A DNA stretch of 64,000 nt from Acinetobacter marinus (GTDB lineage: Bacteria; Pseudomonadota; Gammaproteobacteria; Pseudomonadales; Moraxellaceae), in the NCBI RefSeq assembly GCF_900096915.1, contig NZ_FMYK01000008.1, positions 30,874-94,873 of the forward strand. Reading direction: 5' to 3'. The notes beneath the pieces were generated by a model. The model was not told the origin of the DNA. It did no database searches and saw only the letters and a list, made by a program, of their open reading frames with translations. Every line of letters starts with the position of its first letter. Positions within the stretch are counted from its first letter, which is position 1. A program made the position numbers and the translations under genes. Below, one piece after another: positions 41,771 to 50,996 of the stretch.

Positions 41771-42154
41771 TTAATTGCGTAGCTCATCGGTCTTACAGCC
41801 GACGGTTTTACATTCACGAATGCGTTCGATCAGCCAATGATTGCGCTCTTGGGTTTTCTCAAGACGACATTGCACATCGACCGAGCTATCACTGGTCATA
41901 CACTGCTCATCACGCTCATGAATCCAGTTGATTTGCGCTGATTTTAAAATACTTTTTTGCGTGCTGGTGAGGTATTTACGCAGTGCTTGATAGTTTTTGT
42001 TGAGATCGTTATCTGCGCTGGCATAGACTTTATTGACACAATAAATATCGTCAAAGCCATTGCGGGCATTTTCACAATTATCGGCAAAAGCCAGTGCAGG
42101 GCTGAATGCCAAAGCAATGAAGCAGAGTTTTCCGAAGTATTTTCCACGTTTCAT
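41771..42154 (-). CDS. Exported LprI-like (DUF1311) protein
   Basis: 127 aa. A signal peptide (YFGKLCFIALAFSPALA, cleavage near AFADNC) precedes a Cys-containing DUF1311/LprI-type domain: the mature start is NCENARNGFDDIYCVNKVY, and LNKNYQALRKYLTSTQK with the later Trp-Ile-His-Glu-Arg-Asp-Glu-Gln-Cys is the family core. LprI of Mycobacterium inhibits lysozyme, but activity here is inference. The ATG at 42154 has GGAG 8 bases upstream; the ATG at 42166 is rejected. Confidence 0.8.
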   Translation of the reverse strand: MKRGKYFGKLCFIALAFSPALAFADNCENARNGFDDIYCVNKVYASADNDLNKNYQALRKYLTSTQKSILKSAQINWIHERDEQCMTSDSSVDVQCRLEKTQERNHWLIERIRECKTVGCKTDELRN

Positions 42155-42369
42155 GATTTTCTCCATGTTATTTTACGCGCCATTTATTCTTTATTCAGGT
42201 AAATCTTAGCAAAATATAATCTATGAAAAGTAGCTGTTGTGTATCTACATCAGGGACAAAAAGCACTATCTTTTCAATCTCAGCCTTGTTATCTTGCTAG
42301 CCTCATTCAAATCCTCAGCGCCATCAAAGTCGCTGATAGAAAGACATAGCGCAAGAGAGAGTAAGACGG

Positions 42370-43731
42370 ATGCATCTGCATATTTTGGGTATTTGTGGCA
42401 CATTTATGGGTTCATTGGCATTACTTGCTCGTGAGCTTGGGCATACAGTGACAGGCAGTGACCAAAATGTTTATCCGCCAATGTCGACCCAGCTTGAAAA
42501 TGCAGGCATTACCTTGATGCAAGGTTATGATCGCAGCCATCTCCAGCCACATCCTGATCTGGTGATCGTCGGCAATGCCATGAAGCGTGGCATTGATGCG
42601 GTGGAATATCTGCTCGATGAAGGGCTGGCTTATACTTCAGGGCCGCAGTTCTTGGCAGATCATGTGCTCAAAGATAAGCACGTGCTTGGTGTCGCAGGGA
42701 CTCATGGCAAAACCACCACCACCACTATGCTGGCGTGGGTACTCGATCAAGCAGGGCTCAATCCAGGTTTTCTGATTGGCGGTGTTCCGCTCGGTTTTAG
42801 CGAAAGCGCACGTTTGGGTGGTAAATATTTTGTGGTGGAAGCGGATGAATATGATTCTGCATTCTTCGATAAGCGCTCGAAGTTTGTACATTATCATCCA
42901 CGCACAGCGATTTTGAATAACCTTGAATTTGACCACGCTGATATTTTTGATGATTTGGCAGCGATTCAAAAGCAATTTCATCATCTGGTGCGCACCATTC
43001 CAAGTACAGGTCGCATCATTGCACCGATTACCGAAACGCATATTGATGAAGTATTAGACATGGGTTGTTGGACACCTGTGACACGCACAGGTTTTGCGGT
43101 CAACGATCAAGTGGAGCTCTCAGCAGAATTGATCTCTGAAGATGGTAGCCATTTTAAAGTATTGCATTTCGGCATAGAGAAAGGCGAAGTGCAATGGACG
43201 ATGACAGGTCAACATAGTGTCGCCAATGCATTGGCAACCATTGCCGCAGCGGAGCATGTCGGGGTGAGCATTCAACAAGCCTGTGATGCCTTATCTAACT
43301 TCGGTGGGGTGAAGCGTCGAATGGAGCTACTCGATACTATCAATGGTATTGAGGTCTATGATGACTTTGCCCATCATCCAACTGCGATTGAAACCACGCT
43401 AGATGGTGCACGTAAGCGACTGGGCGAACGCCGTCTGTGGGCGATCATTGAACCACGCTCGAACACCATGCGGATGGGTAGTCACAAAGCAGGACTTGCG
43501 CATTCGGCACGTGTTGCTGATGAAGTGATTTGGTATCAACCCGAAGGTTTGGATTGGGATTTACAGCCTGTGGTTGAAGCCTCAACTAACTCAGCACAAG
43601 TCAGTCAATCGCTGGATCAAATCATTTCACGTGTAAAAAATGAAGCACAATCAGGCGATGCAGTGGTGATCATGTCCAATGGTGGCTTTGGTGGATTGCA
43701 TCAAAAATTGCTTGCGGCGTTGAAGGCTTAA
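42370..43731 (+). CDS. mpl: UDP-N-acetylmuramate:L-alanyl-gamma-D-glutamyl-meso-DAP ligase
   Basis: 453 aa. Cytoplasmic Mur-type ligase that reattaches recycled murein tripeptide to UDP-MurNAc. The N-terminal nucleotide-sugar domain starts MHLHILGICGTFMGSLALLA. The ATP-binding P-loop is GVAGTHGKTTTTTMLAWVL. The central domain has AILNNLEFDHADIF and the C-terminal one DDFAHHPTAIETTLDGAR. Length equals E. coli Mpl (457). It is a single gene, followed by a terminator. Confidence 0.96.
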   Translation: MHLHILGICGTFMGSLALLARELGHTVTGSDQNVYPPMSTQLENAGITLMQGYDRSHLQPHPDLVIVGNAMKRGIDAVEYLLDEGLAYTSGPQFLADHVLKDKHVLGVAGTHGKTTTTTMLAWVLDQAGLNPGFLIGGVPLGFSESARLGGKYFVVEADEYDSAFFDKRSKFVHYHPRTAILNNLEFDHADIFDDLAAIQKQFHHLVRTIPSTGRIIAPITETHIDEVLDMGCWTPVTRTGFAVNDQVELSAELISEDGSHFKVLHFGIEKGEVQWTMTGQHSVANALATIAAAEHVGVSIQQACDALSNFGGVKRRMELLDTINGIEVYDDFAHHPTAIETTLDGARKRLGERRLWAIIEPRSNTMRMGSHKAGLAHSARVADEVIWYQPEGLDWDLQPVVEASTNSAQVSQSLDQIISRVKNEAQSGDAVVIMSNGGFGGLHQKLLAALKA

Positions 43732-43772
43732 GTTTTTAATTTTTTCATTCGCCGTTCTAAAAAATCAGCATC

Positions 43773-43806
43773 AAGCTAAGGCAGAATCCTGTCCTTAGCT
43801 TTTTTA
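43773..43806 (+). terminator. Terminator of mpl
   Basis: AAGCTAAGG, an eleven-base loop and CCTTAGCTT followed by TTTTT. The rest of the spacer up to acs (to 44150) is A/T-rich and shows no gene. Confidence 0.85.
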
Positions 43807-44150
43807 TTGCACCTTTATTACACCAAGATTTTGAAAAGTTTTGAAATATAATTCAAGATGATAGCGTATTTTCCTTTAGACTTTGGTCGTGTCGAAAAAT
43901 CCCAATAAAAGCCTCAACTTTGTTTAAAAAATAAAATTATTTCAATTGGTTATATCTGTTTTTTGAATTTTAAAATCAGCATAATTTTACAATGTAGACC
44001 AAAGCATGATTGTCCCTTGTTTTAAAGCACGCTTTACTGAGTTTCAGAATAAACATCAATATGATGCCTATTGAGTGGTTTGCATTGCTCCCAATCGTGT
44101 AAACAAATCCTCAGAATTTCGGACATTAGGAAGCTAAGGGAAAAAGCCAA

Positions 44151-46094
44151 ATGAATGAACTTTATCCAGTACCAGAACAATTCGCCGCTACGGCTCGCAC
44201 CAACCTCGCAGAATATGAAAAGCGCTATCAACAATCGATTGATGATCCAGACGCATTTTGGGCGGAGCAGGCACAAATCATCGACTGGATTAAACCCTTT
44301 ACCAAAGTCAAAGATACCAATTTTGACCGAGAAAACTTTAAAATTGAATGGTTTGCAGATGGCGAGCTAAATGTCGCTGCCAACTGTCTTGACCGTCATC
44401 TCAAAGAACATCCACACAAACCTGCGATCATTTGGGAAGGTGACCATCCATCCCGTCATAAGATCGTTTCGTTTAAAGAATTGCACGATGAAGTCTGCCG
44501 TTTTGCCAATGTCTTGAAAAAGCGTGGCGTTGGCAAAGGCGACCGTGTGGTGCTGTATATGCCGATGGTGACAGAAGCAGCGGTTGCTATGCTCGCCTGC
44601 GCACGGATTGGTGCGGTGCATTGTGTGGTCTTTGGTGGCTTCTCGCCTGATTCTTTGGCGAGTCGTATTGAAGATTCCCAAGCAAAATTGGTGATTACTG
44701 CCGACTCGAGCCTTCGTGGTGGTAAGCAGTTACCACTGAAAGAAAATGTCGATGCAGCGCTCGAAAAAGCAGGCACAGAATGTGTTGATAATGTCATCGT
44801 GGTCTATCGCAATGCCAGTCCGATCGAGATGAAAGAAGGGCGTGACCTGTGGTATCACCTTGAAATCATGGAAGTCAGTGCCGACTGTCCACCTGAGCCA
44901 ATGAAAGCGGAAGATCCATTATTCATTCTCTATACCTCAGGCTCGACAGGTAAACCAAAAGGCGTATTGCATACCACAGGTGGCTATTTGGTCTATGCCA
45001 CCAGTACCTTTAAAGAGGTTTTCGATGTCAAGCAAGACGATGTGTATTGGTGCACCGCAGACATTGGCTGGATTACAGGACATTCATACTTAATTTACGG
45101 CCCGCTTGCCAATGGGACAACCACACTAATGTTTGAAGGTGTACCACAATATCCATCGTGGGCACGTCTTGGGCACGTGGTTGACAAACATAAAGTCTCG
45201 ATTCTCTACACTGCACCAACAGCGATTCGTGCCATGATGCGTGAAGGCGATGCCTATGTACGTGAAAGTAATCGTAGCAGCTTACGGATTTTGGGTTCGG
45301 TCGGTGAACCGATCAATCCTGAAGCATGGAGCTGGTACAATGATGTGGTCGGTGAAGGGCGTTGTCCGATCGTCGATACTTGGTGGCAGACTGAGACAGG
45401 CGGGATGATGATTGCGCCATTACCAGGTGCGATTGACCTGAAACCAGGTTCTGCGACCAAGCCATTCTTCGGGGTAAAACCTGCGTTGGTTGATGCTGAA
45501 GGTCAAGTGATCGAAGGTGCAGCTGAGGGAAATCTCGTTATTCAAGACTCATGGCCAGGTCAGATGCGTGATATTTGGGGTGATCATGAGCGGTTCCTCG
45601 AAGCCTATTTCTCCACTTTCCCAGGCAATTATTTCACAGGTGATGGCGCACGCCGTGATGAAGATGGTTACTACTGGATCACTGGACGGGTCGATGATGT
45701 ATTGAATGTGTCAGGTCATCGTCTGGGTACAGCAGAGATCGAAAGTGCTTTGGTATTGCATGAAGCAGTTGCTGAAGCTGCAGTAGTCGGTATGCCTCAC
45801 GAGATCAAAGGGCAAGGCATCTGTACATTCGTGACCTTACAAGCGGGTGTCGATGAGAGCGAAGAACTACGTAAAGAGCTGATCCAGTGGGTACGCAAAG
45901 TAATGGGGCCTGTTGCGAGTCCTGATGCGCTACACTGGGCGCCTGCACTACCAAAAACCCGTTCAGGGAAAATCATGCGTCGTATCTTGCGTAAGATTGT
46001 TGCCAATGAACAAGACAGTATCGGTGATACCTCGACGTTGGCTGAACCGCAAGTGGTTGAGCAATTGATCATTACGGTGCATGGGCAGAAGTAA
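44151..46094 (+). CDS. acs: Acetyl-CoA synthetase
   Basis: 647 aa. AMP-forming ligase that activates acetate. The adenylation P-loop motif is LFILYTSGSTGKPKG, and the family segments WWQTETGGMMIAP and YFTGDGARRDEDGYYWITGR are present. The C-terminal domain has the catalytic, acetylation-regulated Lys in PKTRSGKIMRRILRKI, a usual target of deacetylase control. Length fits E. coli Acs (652). A GGGA 7-10 bases upstream supports the ATG at 44151. Confidence 0.97.
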   Translation: MNELYPVPEQFAATARTNLAEYEKRYQQSIDDPDAFWAEQAQIIDWIKPFTKVKDTNFDRENFKIEWFADGELNVAANCLDRHLKEHPHKPAIIWEGDHPSRHKIVSFKELHDEVCRFANVLKKRGVGKGDRVVLYMPMVTEAAVAMLACARIGAVHCVVFGGFSPDSLASRIEDSQAKLVITADSSLRGGKQLPLKENVDAALEKAGTECVDNVIVVYRNASPIEMKEGRDLWYHLEIMEVSADCPPEPMKAEDPLFILYTSGSTGKPKGVLHTTGGYLVYATSTFKEVFDVKQDDVYWCTADIGWITGHSYLIYGPLANGTTTLMFEGVPQYPSWARLGHVVDKHKVSILYTAPTAIRAMMREGDAYVRESNRSSLRILGSVGEPINPEAWSWYNDVVGEGRCPIVDTWWQTETGGMMIAPLPGAIDLKPGSATKPFFGVKPALVDAEGQVIEGAAEGNLVIQDSWPGQMRDIWGDHERFLEAYFSTFPGNYFTGDGARRDEDGYYWITGRVDDVLNVSGHRLGTAEIESALVLHEAVAEAAVVGMPHEIKGQGICTFVTLQAGVDESEELRKELIQWVRKVMGPVASPDALHWAPALPKTRSGKIMRRILRKIVANEQDSIGDTSTLAEPQVVEQLIITVHGQK

Positions 46095-46121
46095 GTGCTC
46101 ACACTTAAATTGGTAGTAAAT

Positions 46122-46154
46122 AAAAACCAGCTTGATCTTCAAGCTGGTTTTTTT
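46122..46154. terminator. Bidirectional terminator between acs and the hydrolase
   Basis: AAAAACCAGCTTGA and TCAAGCTGGTTTTTTT form a stem flanked by A and T runs, for both acs and the convergent hydrolase gene. Confidence 0.9.
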
Positions 46155-46176
46155 GCAGATCTAACACTTCATTCGA

Positions 46177-47271
46177 CTATTTCAGATGAGCTTTGAAGAA
46201 CGTATTCAACTTTTCAAATGGAATTTTTCCAGCTTGGTTGTCATACAAATCAACATGTGTGGCGTTCGGTACGATATACAATTCTTTGTCTTTGTTGCCC
46301 AGCGCCTTGTAGGCATCTTCGCTAAAATAGCGGGAATGGGCGTTCGCACCGTGAATCAGCAAAGCAGGTGTACGGTTTTCCGATGCATATTGCAAGATCG
46401 GCATATTGATCAATGACAAATTGCTGGTAGTTGCCCATGAACCGTCTGGATTCGAGTTTACTGCACGTGGATGAAAGCCCCGTTTGGTGGTGTAATAATC
46501 GGAATATTCTTTGACGAATTGCGGTGTTTCGGCGGTGAATAGTTCTTTACGTAAATTGTTGGCAGGCTGCAAATCAGCATAGCCATTTTTGGCGGCTTGC
46601 CAACGTGCCTCGTTTATGGTTTTTTTCATTTGGTAACGTGCCTCGGCATCATTGACATCATTGTAGCCGTTTGCTGTCACACGCGTCATATCGTACATCG
46701 TACTGGTTGCCACGGCTTTGATGCGTGTGTCGGAAATCGCAGCGTTGAGCGCAAACCCGCCCCAGCCACAAATGCCCAAAATGCCGATTTTTTCTCGATT
46801 GACATTGTCGAGCGAACCCAAATAGTCCACCGCTGCTGAAAAATCTTCGGTGTTGATTTCAGGCGATGCCATATTGCGAGGATAACCGCCACTTTCACCT
46901 GTATAAGATGGATCAAAAGCTAAGGTGACAAAGCCGTATTCTGCAAGGGTTTGGGCGTATAAACCACTGGATTGTTCTTTGACTGCGCCAAAAGGACCAC
47001 TGACGGCGATCGCTGCATATTTTGTGTTACTTTGATCTTTGGGAAGGTATAAATCCGCCACTAAGGTAATGCCATAGCGATTTTGAAAGCTGACTTTGCG
47101 GTGTGTCACTTTGTTGCTTTGCGGGAAAGTTTTGTCCCATTCACTGATCATTGAGACAGGTGTATTTGGATTACGATTTTCTGCAAAACTCATGGTTGAG
47201 GCTCCTGTGATTGCGCTACCTAAAATAATTGACGTGGCGAGCGGTAAAAGATGTTGCTTAATTAATTTCAT
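46177..47271 (-). CDS. Exported alpha/beta hydrolase with Cys nucleophile elbow
   Basis: 364 aa. A signal peptide (LPLATSIILGSAITGAS, cleavage near SFAENR) is followed by a dienelactone-hydrolase/X-Pro-peptidase-like alpha/beta fold. The elbow is IGILGICGWGGFALNAA with Cys where Ser is usual, the acid lies near PALLIHGANAHSRYF, and the His is in VPNATHVDLYDN. A substrate-binding helical cap (TMYDMTRVTANGYNDVND) is present. It is secreted to the periplasm. Cys nucleophiles occur in dienelactone hydrolases, but the substrate is unknown. It is divergent from the LysR-type regulator at 47460. Confidence 0.85.
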   Translation of the reverse strand: MKLIKQHLLPLATSIILGSAITGASTMSFAENRNPNTPVSMISEWDKTFPQSNKVTHRKVSFQNRYGITLVADLYLPKDQSNTKYAAIAVSGPFGAVKEQSSGLYAQTLAEYGFVTLAFDPSYTGESGGYPRNMASPEINTEDFSAAVDYLGSLDNVNREKIGILGICGWGGFALNAAISDTRIKAVATSTMYDMTRVTANGYNDVNDAEARYQMKKTINEARWQAAKNGYADLQPANNLRKELFTAETPQFVKEYSDYYTTKRGFHPRAVNSNPDGSWATTSNLSLINMPILQYASENRTPALLIHGANAHSRYFSEDAYKALGNKDKELYIVPNATHVDLYDNQAGKIPFEKLNTFFKAHLK

Positions 47272-47459
47272 CAGATGACTCCTAAAAAGTATGACGGGTT
47301 CGATGTGAATTTTTTTAAAGTGGTTAGATTATAATCACAACAATAATGAATGATTAGAGGGTAAATTTAGATAAAATTCATGCGTATTTGTTATAAATTG
47401 ATTTCAAATACCAGTGCTTTTGCTACAATGATTCTAGTGTCCCTACAATGCGGTGAAAA

Positions 47460-48344
47460 ATGAGCAGTCGATATTCTTATAATGATTTGCATACTTTTAT
47501 GCTGGTTGCACGTGAGGGCAGTTTTACCAAAGCAGCAACCAAACTCAATGTGGCGCAGTCTAGTGTCAGCCGAACCATTCGAGCCTTAGAAAAAGACTTG
47601 GGAGTGCAGTTATTCACACGGACGACCCGCAAGATGTCACTGACGCAAGCAGGAGAACAGCTTTATCGAACTACCCACGACAGCTTTCAAGCATTGGATC
47701 AGAGTCTATCGATGCTGGCTGATTATCGGGATACACCCTCAGGTACGGTTCGAATTAATGCCAGTCAACACGCCATTGACAAGGTCTTGCTACCGAGGTT
47801 GTCTGCATTTCAACAGCAATATCCTGAGATCAAATTAGTGTTGATCAGTGAAAATCGTTTTGTTGATATCATCACTGAGCAATTCGATGCAGGTGTGCGC
47901 TTAGGTGATGATGTCAGTGACAACATGATTGCCGTTCGATTGACGGAAGATATGGAAATGGTGGCTGTGGCTACACCAGCGCATTTTCGCCGCTATGGAT
48001 TTCCTAAGACACCGCAAGATTTGCAAGATCATCCGTGTATCGCTTATCAGTTTGCCGATGGCAAAAATTACCAATGGGAATTTATTGTTAATGATCAATC
48101 GGTTTACCATGATCCTGTGGGGCAATGGGTCTTTGCCGATAGTTATATGGAAGCTGCTGCCGCAAAGCTCGGCTTGGGTTTGGCTTATGTGCCTAAAGAT
48201 TTGGTCGCTGATGCGCTTGATCAAGGGCAGTTGATACAGGTATTGAAGGTCTATAGTTGTCGTTTTGAGGGGACTTTTCTATATTATCCGCACCGCAATG
48301 TCACACCCGCACTGAGAATGGTGATTGATGCTTTAAAGTTATAG
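47460..48344 (+). CDS. LysR-family transcriptional regulator
   Basis: 294 aa. An N-terminal winged helix-turn-helix (DLHTFMLVAREGSFTKAATK, then SSVSRTIRALEKDLGVQLF) is joined to a periplasmic-binding-protein-like effector domain (about 90-290). Length is typical. The LysR gene is divergent from the exported hydrolase (188-base shared spacer), so it most likely controls that gene and itself. No T-N11-A box is clear by eye. Confidence 0.9.
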   Translation: MSSRYSYNDLHTFMLVAREGSFTKAATKLNVAQSSVSRTIRALEKDLGVQLFTRTTRKMSLTQAGEQLYRTTHDSFQALDQSLSMLADYRDTPSGTVRINASQHAIDKVLLPRLSAFQQQYPEIKLVLISENRFVDIITEQFDAGVRLGDDVSDNMIAVRLTEDMEMVAVATPAHFRRYGFPKTPQDLQDHPCIAYQFADGKNYQWEFIVNDQSVYHDPVGQWVFADSYMEAAAAKLGLGLAYVPKDLVADALDQGQLIQVLKVYSCRFEGTFLYYPHRNVTPALRMVIDALKL

Positions 48345-48353
48345 TTTCAATGC

Positions 48354-48878
48354 TTAACTACGCAATGCGTCCATCATCTGCCGTGCAACCTCAAAATCTC
48401 GAGCCTGATAGCCTGATACTTGATTTTGTACAATCAAACCCTCCCCTAAGAGAAAAATTTGGGTCAGCTGAGGTTCGGCGATATCATGCTTGGCAAGCAA
48501 TGCTTTGACATGCGCTTTATGCGTTTTGGCGATCTGATGTTGTTCACTTTCATGTTGACTATATTCAGCACTGGCATTGATAAAACTACAGCCACAAAAA
48601 TCAGTCTGTTGTACCCAATGTTCAATAAAATCAAGATAAGCAAGGATGGCTGACTGCCCCGTATGTGTCGATAGCGCCTGTTGCATCTGCTGTAAAAACA
48701 CATCATCACGATACTGAAGTACTTCAATAATCAGTTGCTCTTTGCTTTCAAAATAGCGATATAAGGTTTTTTTTGTGATGCCCAATTGCTCACGTAATTC
48801 TTCGATGCTAGTCGCATGAAAACCGACACGATTAAACAGTTGCCAAGCCTGCTGTAAAAATAATGGTTTTTTGTCCAC
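48354..48878 (-). CDS. TetR-family transcriptional regulator
   Basis: 174 aa. An N-terminal HTH (FNRVGFHATSIEELREQLG, then ITKKTLYRYFESKEQLI) is followed by a ligand domain with WVQQTDFCGCSFINASAEYS, in the style of AcuR/YxaF-like TetR proteins. A GTG start at 48878 is favoured because AATAGGTGCTTT precedes it. The longer GTG start at 48908 would overlap the operator palindrome at 48909-48930. It is divergent from the HPP gene and likely represses both. Confidence 0.85.
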   Translation of the reverse strand: MDKKPLFLQQAWQLFNRVGFHATSIEELREQLGITKKTLYRYFESKEQLIIEVLQYRDDVFLQQMQQALSTHTGQSAILAYLDFIEHWVQQTDFCGCSFINASAEYSQHESEQHQIAKTHKAHVKALLAKHDIAEPQLTQIFLLGEGLIVQNQVSGYQARDFEVARQMMDALRS

Positions 48879-48901
48879 AAAGCACCTATTCAAGTATTTT
48901 C

Positions 48902-48930
48902 TTGACACAAGTATACCAATCGGTATACTT
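48902..48930. promoter_or_regulatory. TetR operator overlapping the HPP gene promoter
   Basis: AAGTATACC and GGTATACTT (48909-48917 and 48922-48930) form a near-perfect palindrome with a four-base centre. It overlaps a good plus-strand promoter, TTGACA (48902-48907) and TATACT (48924-48929) with 16-base spacing, so binding should block transcription of the HPP gene and probably of the regulator. Confidence 0.85.
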
Positions 48931-48962
48931 TTGCAATATCGCTTTATTGTAGAGAAATAATC

Positions 48963-49454
48963 ATGCGAATTAAACCATCAGCTGCGCCAGCACGAGCGCC
49001 ATGGCAGGCGATTATGGTGGCATTTTTAGGCAGTTTTGCCTGTATTGCTGTATTAGTCGCACTCACGCAAGTCCATCAGACCTTATGGATCATGGCGCCA
49101 TTTGGTGCGACCTGTGTTCTGGCATTTGCACTACCAGAGTCTCCTTTGGCACAGCCAAGGCACATTATCGGTGGGCATGTGATTACGGCGTTGATCGGTT
49201 TGTTGATGCTACACAGTTTTGGGGAAGCGCTATGGAGTACGGCGTTGGCTGTGGCACTTGGAATCATTGCGATGCAAATCCTGAGAGTGACGCACCCACC
49301 CGCAGGTGCCAATCCATTGTTAATTTTTAGTCTACATGCATCTTGGTCGTTCTTAATTCATCCTGTTTTGATTGGTTCGGTGATGATTGTGCTGATTACT
49401 TATTTTTGTCATCGTTTGGCAGGACAGAAAAAGTATCCAGTGTATTGGTGGTGA
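48963..49454 (+). CDS. HPP family membrane protein
   Basis: 163 aa. Four hydrophobic segments are visible: WQAIMVAFLGSFACIAVLVA, LWIMAPFGATCVLAFALP, IIGGHVITALIGLLMLHSFG and TALAVALGIIAMQIL. The family's namesake sequence THPPAGANPLLIF comes next, then a last hydrophobic stretch. HPP proteins of this length are inner-membrane proteins, some linked to nitrite transport in plastids and cyanobacteria. Here the substrate is unknown. It is regulated by the divergent TetR-type protein. Confidence 0.85.
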   Translation: MRIKPSAAPARAPWQAIMVAFLGSFACIAVLVALTQVHQTLWIMAPFGATCVLAFALPESPLAQPRHIIGGHVITALIGLLMLHSFGEALWSTALAVALGIIAMQILRVTHPPAGANPLLIFSLHASWSFLIHPVLIGSVMIVLITYFCHRLAGQKKYPVYWW

Positions 49455-49591
49455 TTCTGTATCATTGCATTTAATATGCGACGACGCAGGAATATACAAA
49501 AAAACGCCCTAAATCCGTTGCTAAGCACAGCAATCCACGTCACAAAGTGCTACCATTTTGCCAGTTTAAATTTTCACAATTTGGAAGCGGT

Positions 49592-50935
49592 ATGCTGATA
49601 CAACGTGGCGGATTAAAAGTAGTCGCAGGACTTGGAATCTCTGGAGTTTCTGCAGTGAATTATTTGCATCAGCAGGGCTATCAAGTCGCTGTGACCGATT
49701 CACGACCGACGCCGCCGGGCATTGAGCAGATTCCTGCCGAGATTCGTCAAAGTTTTGGTGTGCTAGATCAAGAGTTACTCTTACAAGCAGAAGAAATTAT
49801 TCTCAGTCCTGGACTTGCGCCACAGCTTCCTGAGATTCAAGCGGCGATTGCACAAGGCATTCCAGTGGTTAGTGATATTCAGCTCTTACGTCGTGCGACC
49901 GAGGTGCCGATCATTGCCATTACAGGTTCGAATGCCAAAAGTACCGTGACCACATTGGTCGGCGAGATGGCAAAAAATGCAGGGAAGAAAGTTGCTGTCG
50001 GTGGCAATCTCGGTTGTCCTGCCTTGGATTTATTACAAGATGATCCTGAAATGATCGTTTTAGAATTATCCAGTTTTCAGCTCGAAACCACTACGCATCT
50101 CGGTGCTACTGTCGCTGTCGTGCTGAACATGAGTGAAGACCATTTGGATCGACATGGCGATATGGTCGGCTACCATGCAGCGAAGCATCGCATTTTCCAA
50201 GGTTGTCAGAGCTTTGTCTTTAACCGTGATGATGGACTGACTCGTCCATTGGTAGCGGACAATATTCCATTTCTCAGTTTTGGTTTGAATGCGCCTGATC
50301 TCAAGCAATATGGCGTACTGCGTGATAGTCAGGGTAAAATGTTCTTGGCAAAAGGCACGACACGTTTGCTCGATAGCAGTGAGATGTATATGCAGGGTAG
50401 TCACAACGTGGCGAATGCTTTGGCGTGTTTAGCTTTAGGAGAATCAGTGGGTTTGCCATTAGAAGTGATGCTCGACACCATTAAACATTTCAAAGGCTTG
50501 GAACATCGTTGCCAATATGTCGATGAGAAGCAAGGTGTGCGCTACTATAATGATTCCAAAGGCACCAATGTCGGCGCAACACTTGCGGCGATTAATGGTT
50601 TAGGTCAGGCACTTCAGCCAAATCAAGCCAAAGTCGTGGCGATTCTTGGCGGTCAGGGTAAAGGGCAAGATTTCAAACCATTATCCAATGCATTATCACA
50701 ATATGCTCGCCATGTGGTGTTAATTGGGGAAGATGCTAATAAGATTGCCAGTGCGTTGGCGTCGGGTATTGAGGTGAGTTTTGCCACGAGCTTAAAAGCT
50801 GCGGTCAAAGAAGCGCAAAGTCATGCCGAGCAGGGCGATGCGGTATTGCTCTCGCCAGCCTGTGCAAGTTTTGATATGTTCAAGAGCTATAATGATCGTG
50901 GTGAGCAATTTGTACAATGCGTTGGACAACTGTGA
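49592..50935 (+). CDS. murD: UDP-N-acetylmuramoyl-L-alanine--D-glutamate ligase
   Basis: 447 aa. Cytoplasmic peptidoglycan precursor ligase. The N-terminal UDP-binding domain begins LKVVAGLGISGVSAVNYL. The ATPase P-loop is IAITGSNAKSTVTTLVGEMA, and the C-terminal domain has YYNDSKGTNVGATLAAI with the active-site Lys/Asn region. Length is close to E. coli MurD (438). The ATG at 49592 has GGAAGCGG just before it; 49547 would add 15 non-conserved residues. ftsW follows after 61 bases in the same orientation. Confidence 0.95.
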   Translation: MLIQRGGLKVVAGLGISGVSAVNYLHQQGYQVAVTDSRPTPPGIEQIPAEIRQSFGVLDQELLLQAEEIILSPGLAPQLPEIQAAIAQGIPVVSDIQLLRRATEVPIIAITGSNAKSTVTTLVGEMAKNAGKKVAVGGNLGCPALDLLQDDPEMIVLELSSFQLETTTHLGATVAVVLNMSEDHLDRHGDMVGYHAAKHRIFQGCQSFVFNRDDGLTRPLVADNIPFLSFGLNAPDLKQYGVLRDSQGKMFLAKGTTRLLDSSEMYMQGSHNVANALACLALGESVGLPLEVMLDTIKHFKGLEHRCQYVDEKQGVRYYNDSKGTNVGATLAAINGLGQALQPNQAKVVAILGGQGKGQDFKPLSNALSQYARHVVLIGEDANKIASALASGIEVSFATSLKAAVKEAQSHAEQGDAVLLSPACASFDMFKSYNDRGEQFVQCVGQL

Positions 50936-50996
50936 AATTGACATCAAGTGCATTGCAATAACTAAGTGAAATAACCAAGTGAAATAAAACATCGCT

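Noticed and set aside
43628..43645. TTTCACGTG in mpl as a parS half
   Set aside because: Only one half matches; it lies inside a coding region with normal codon use.
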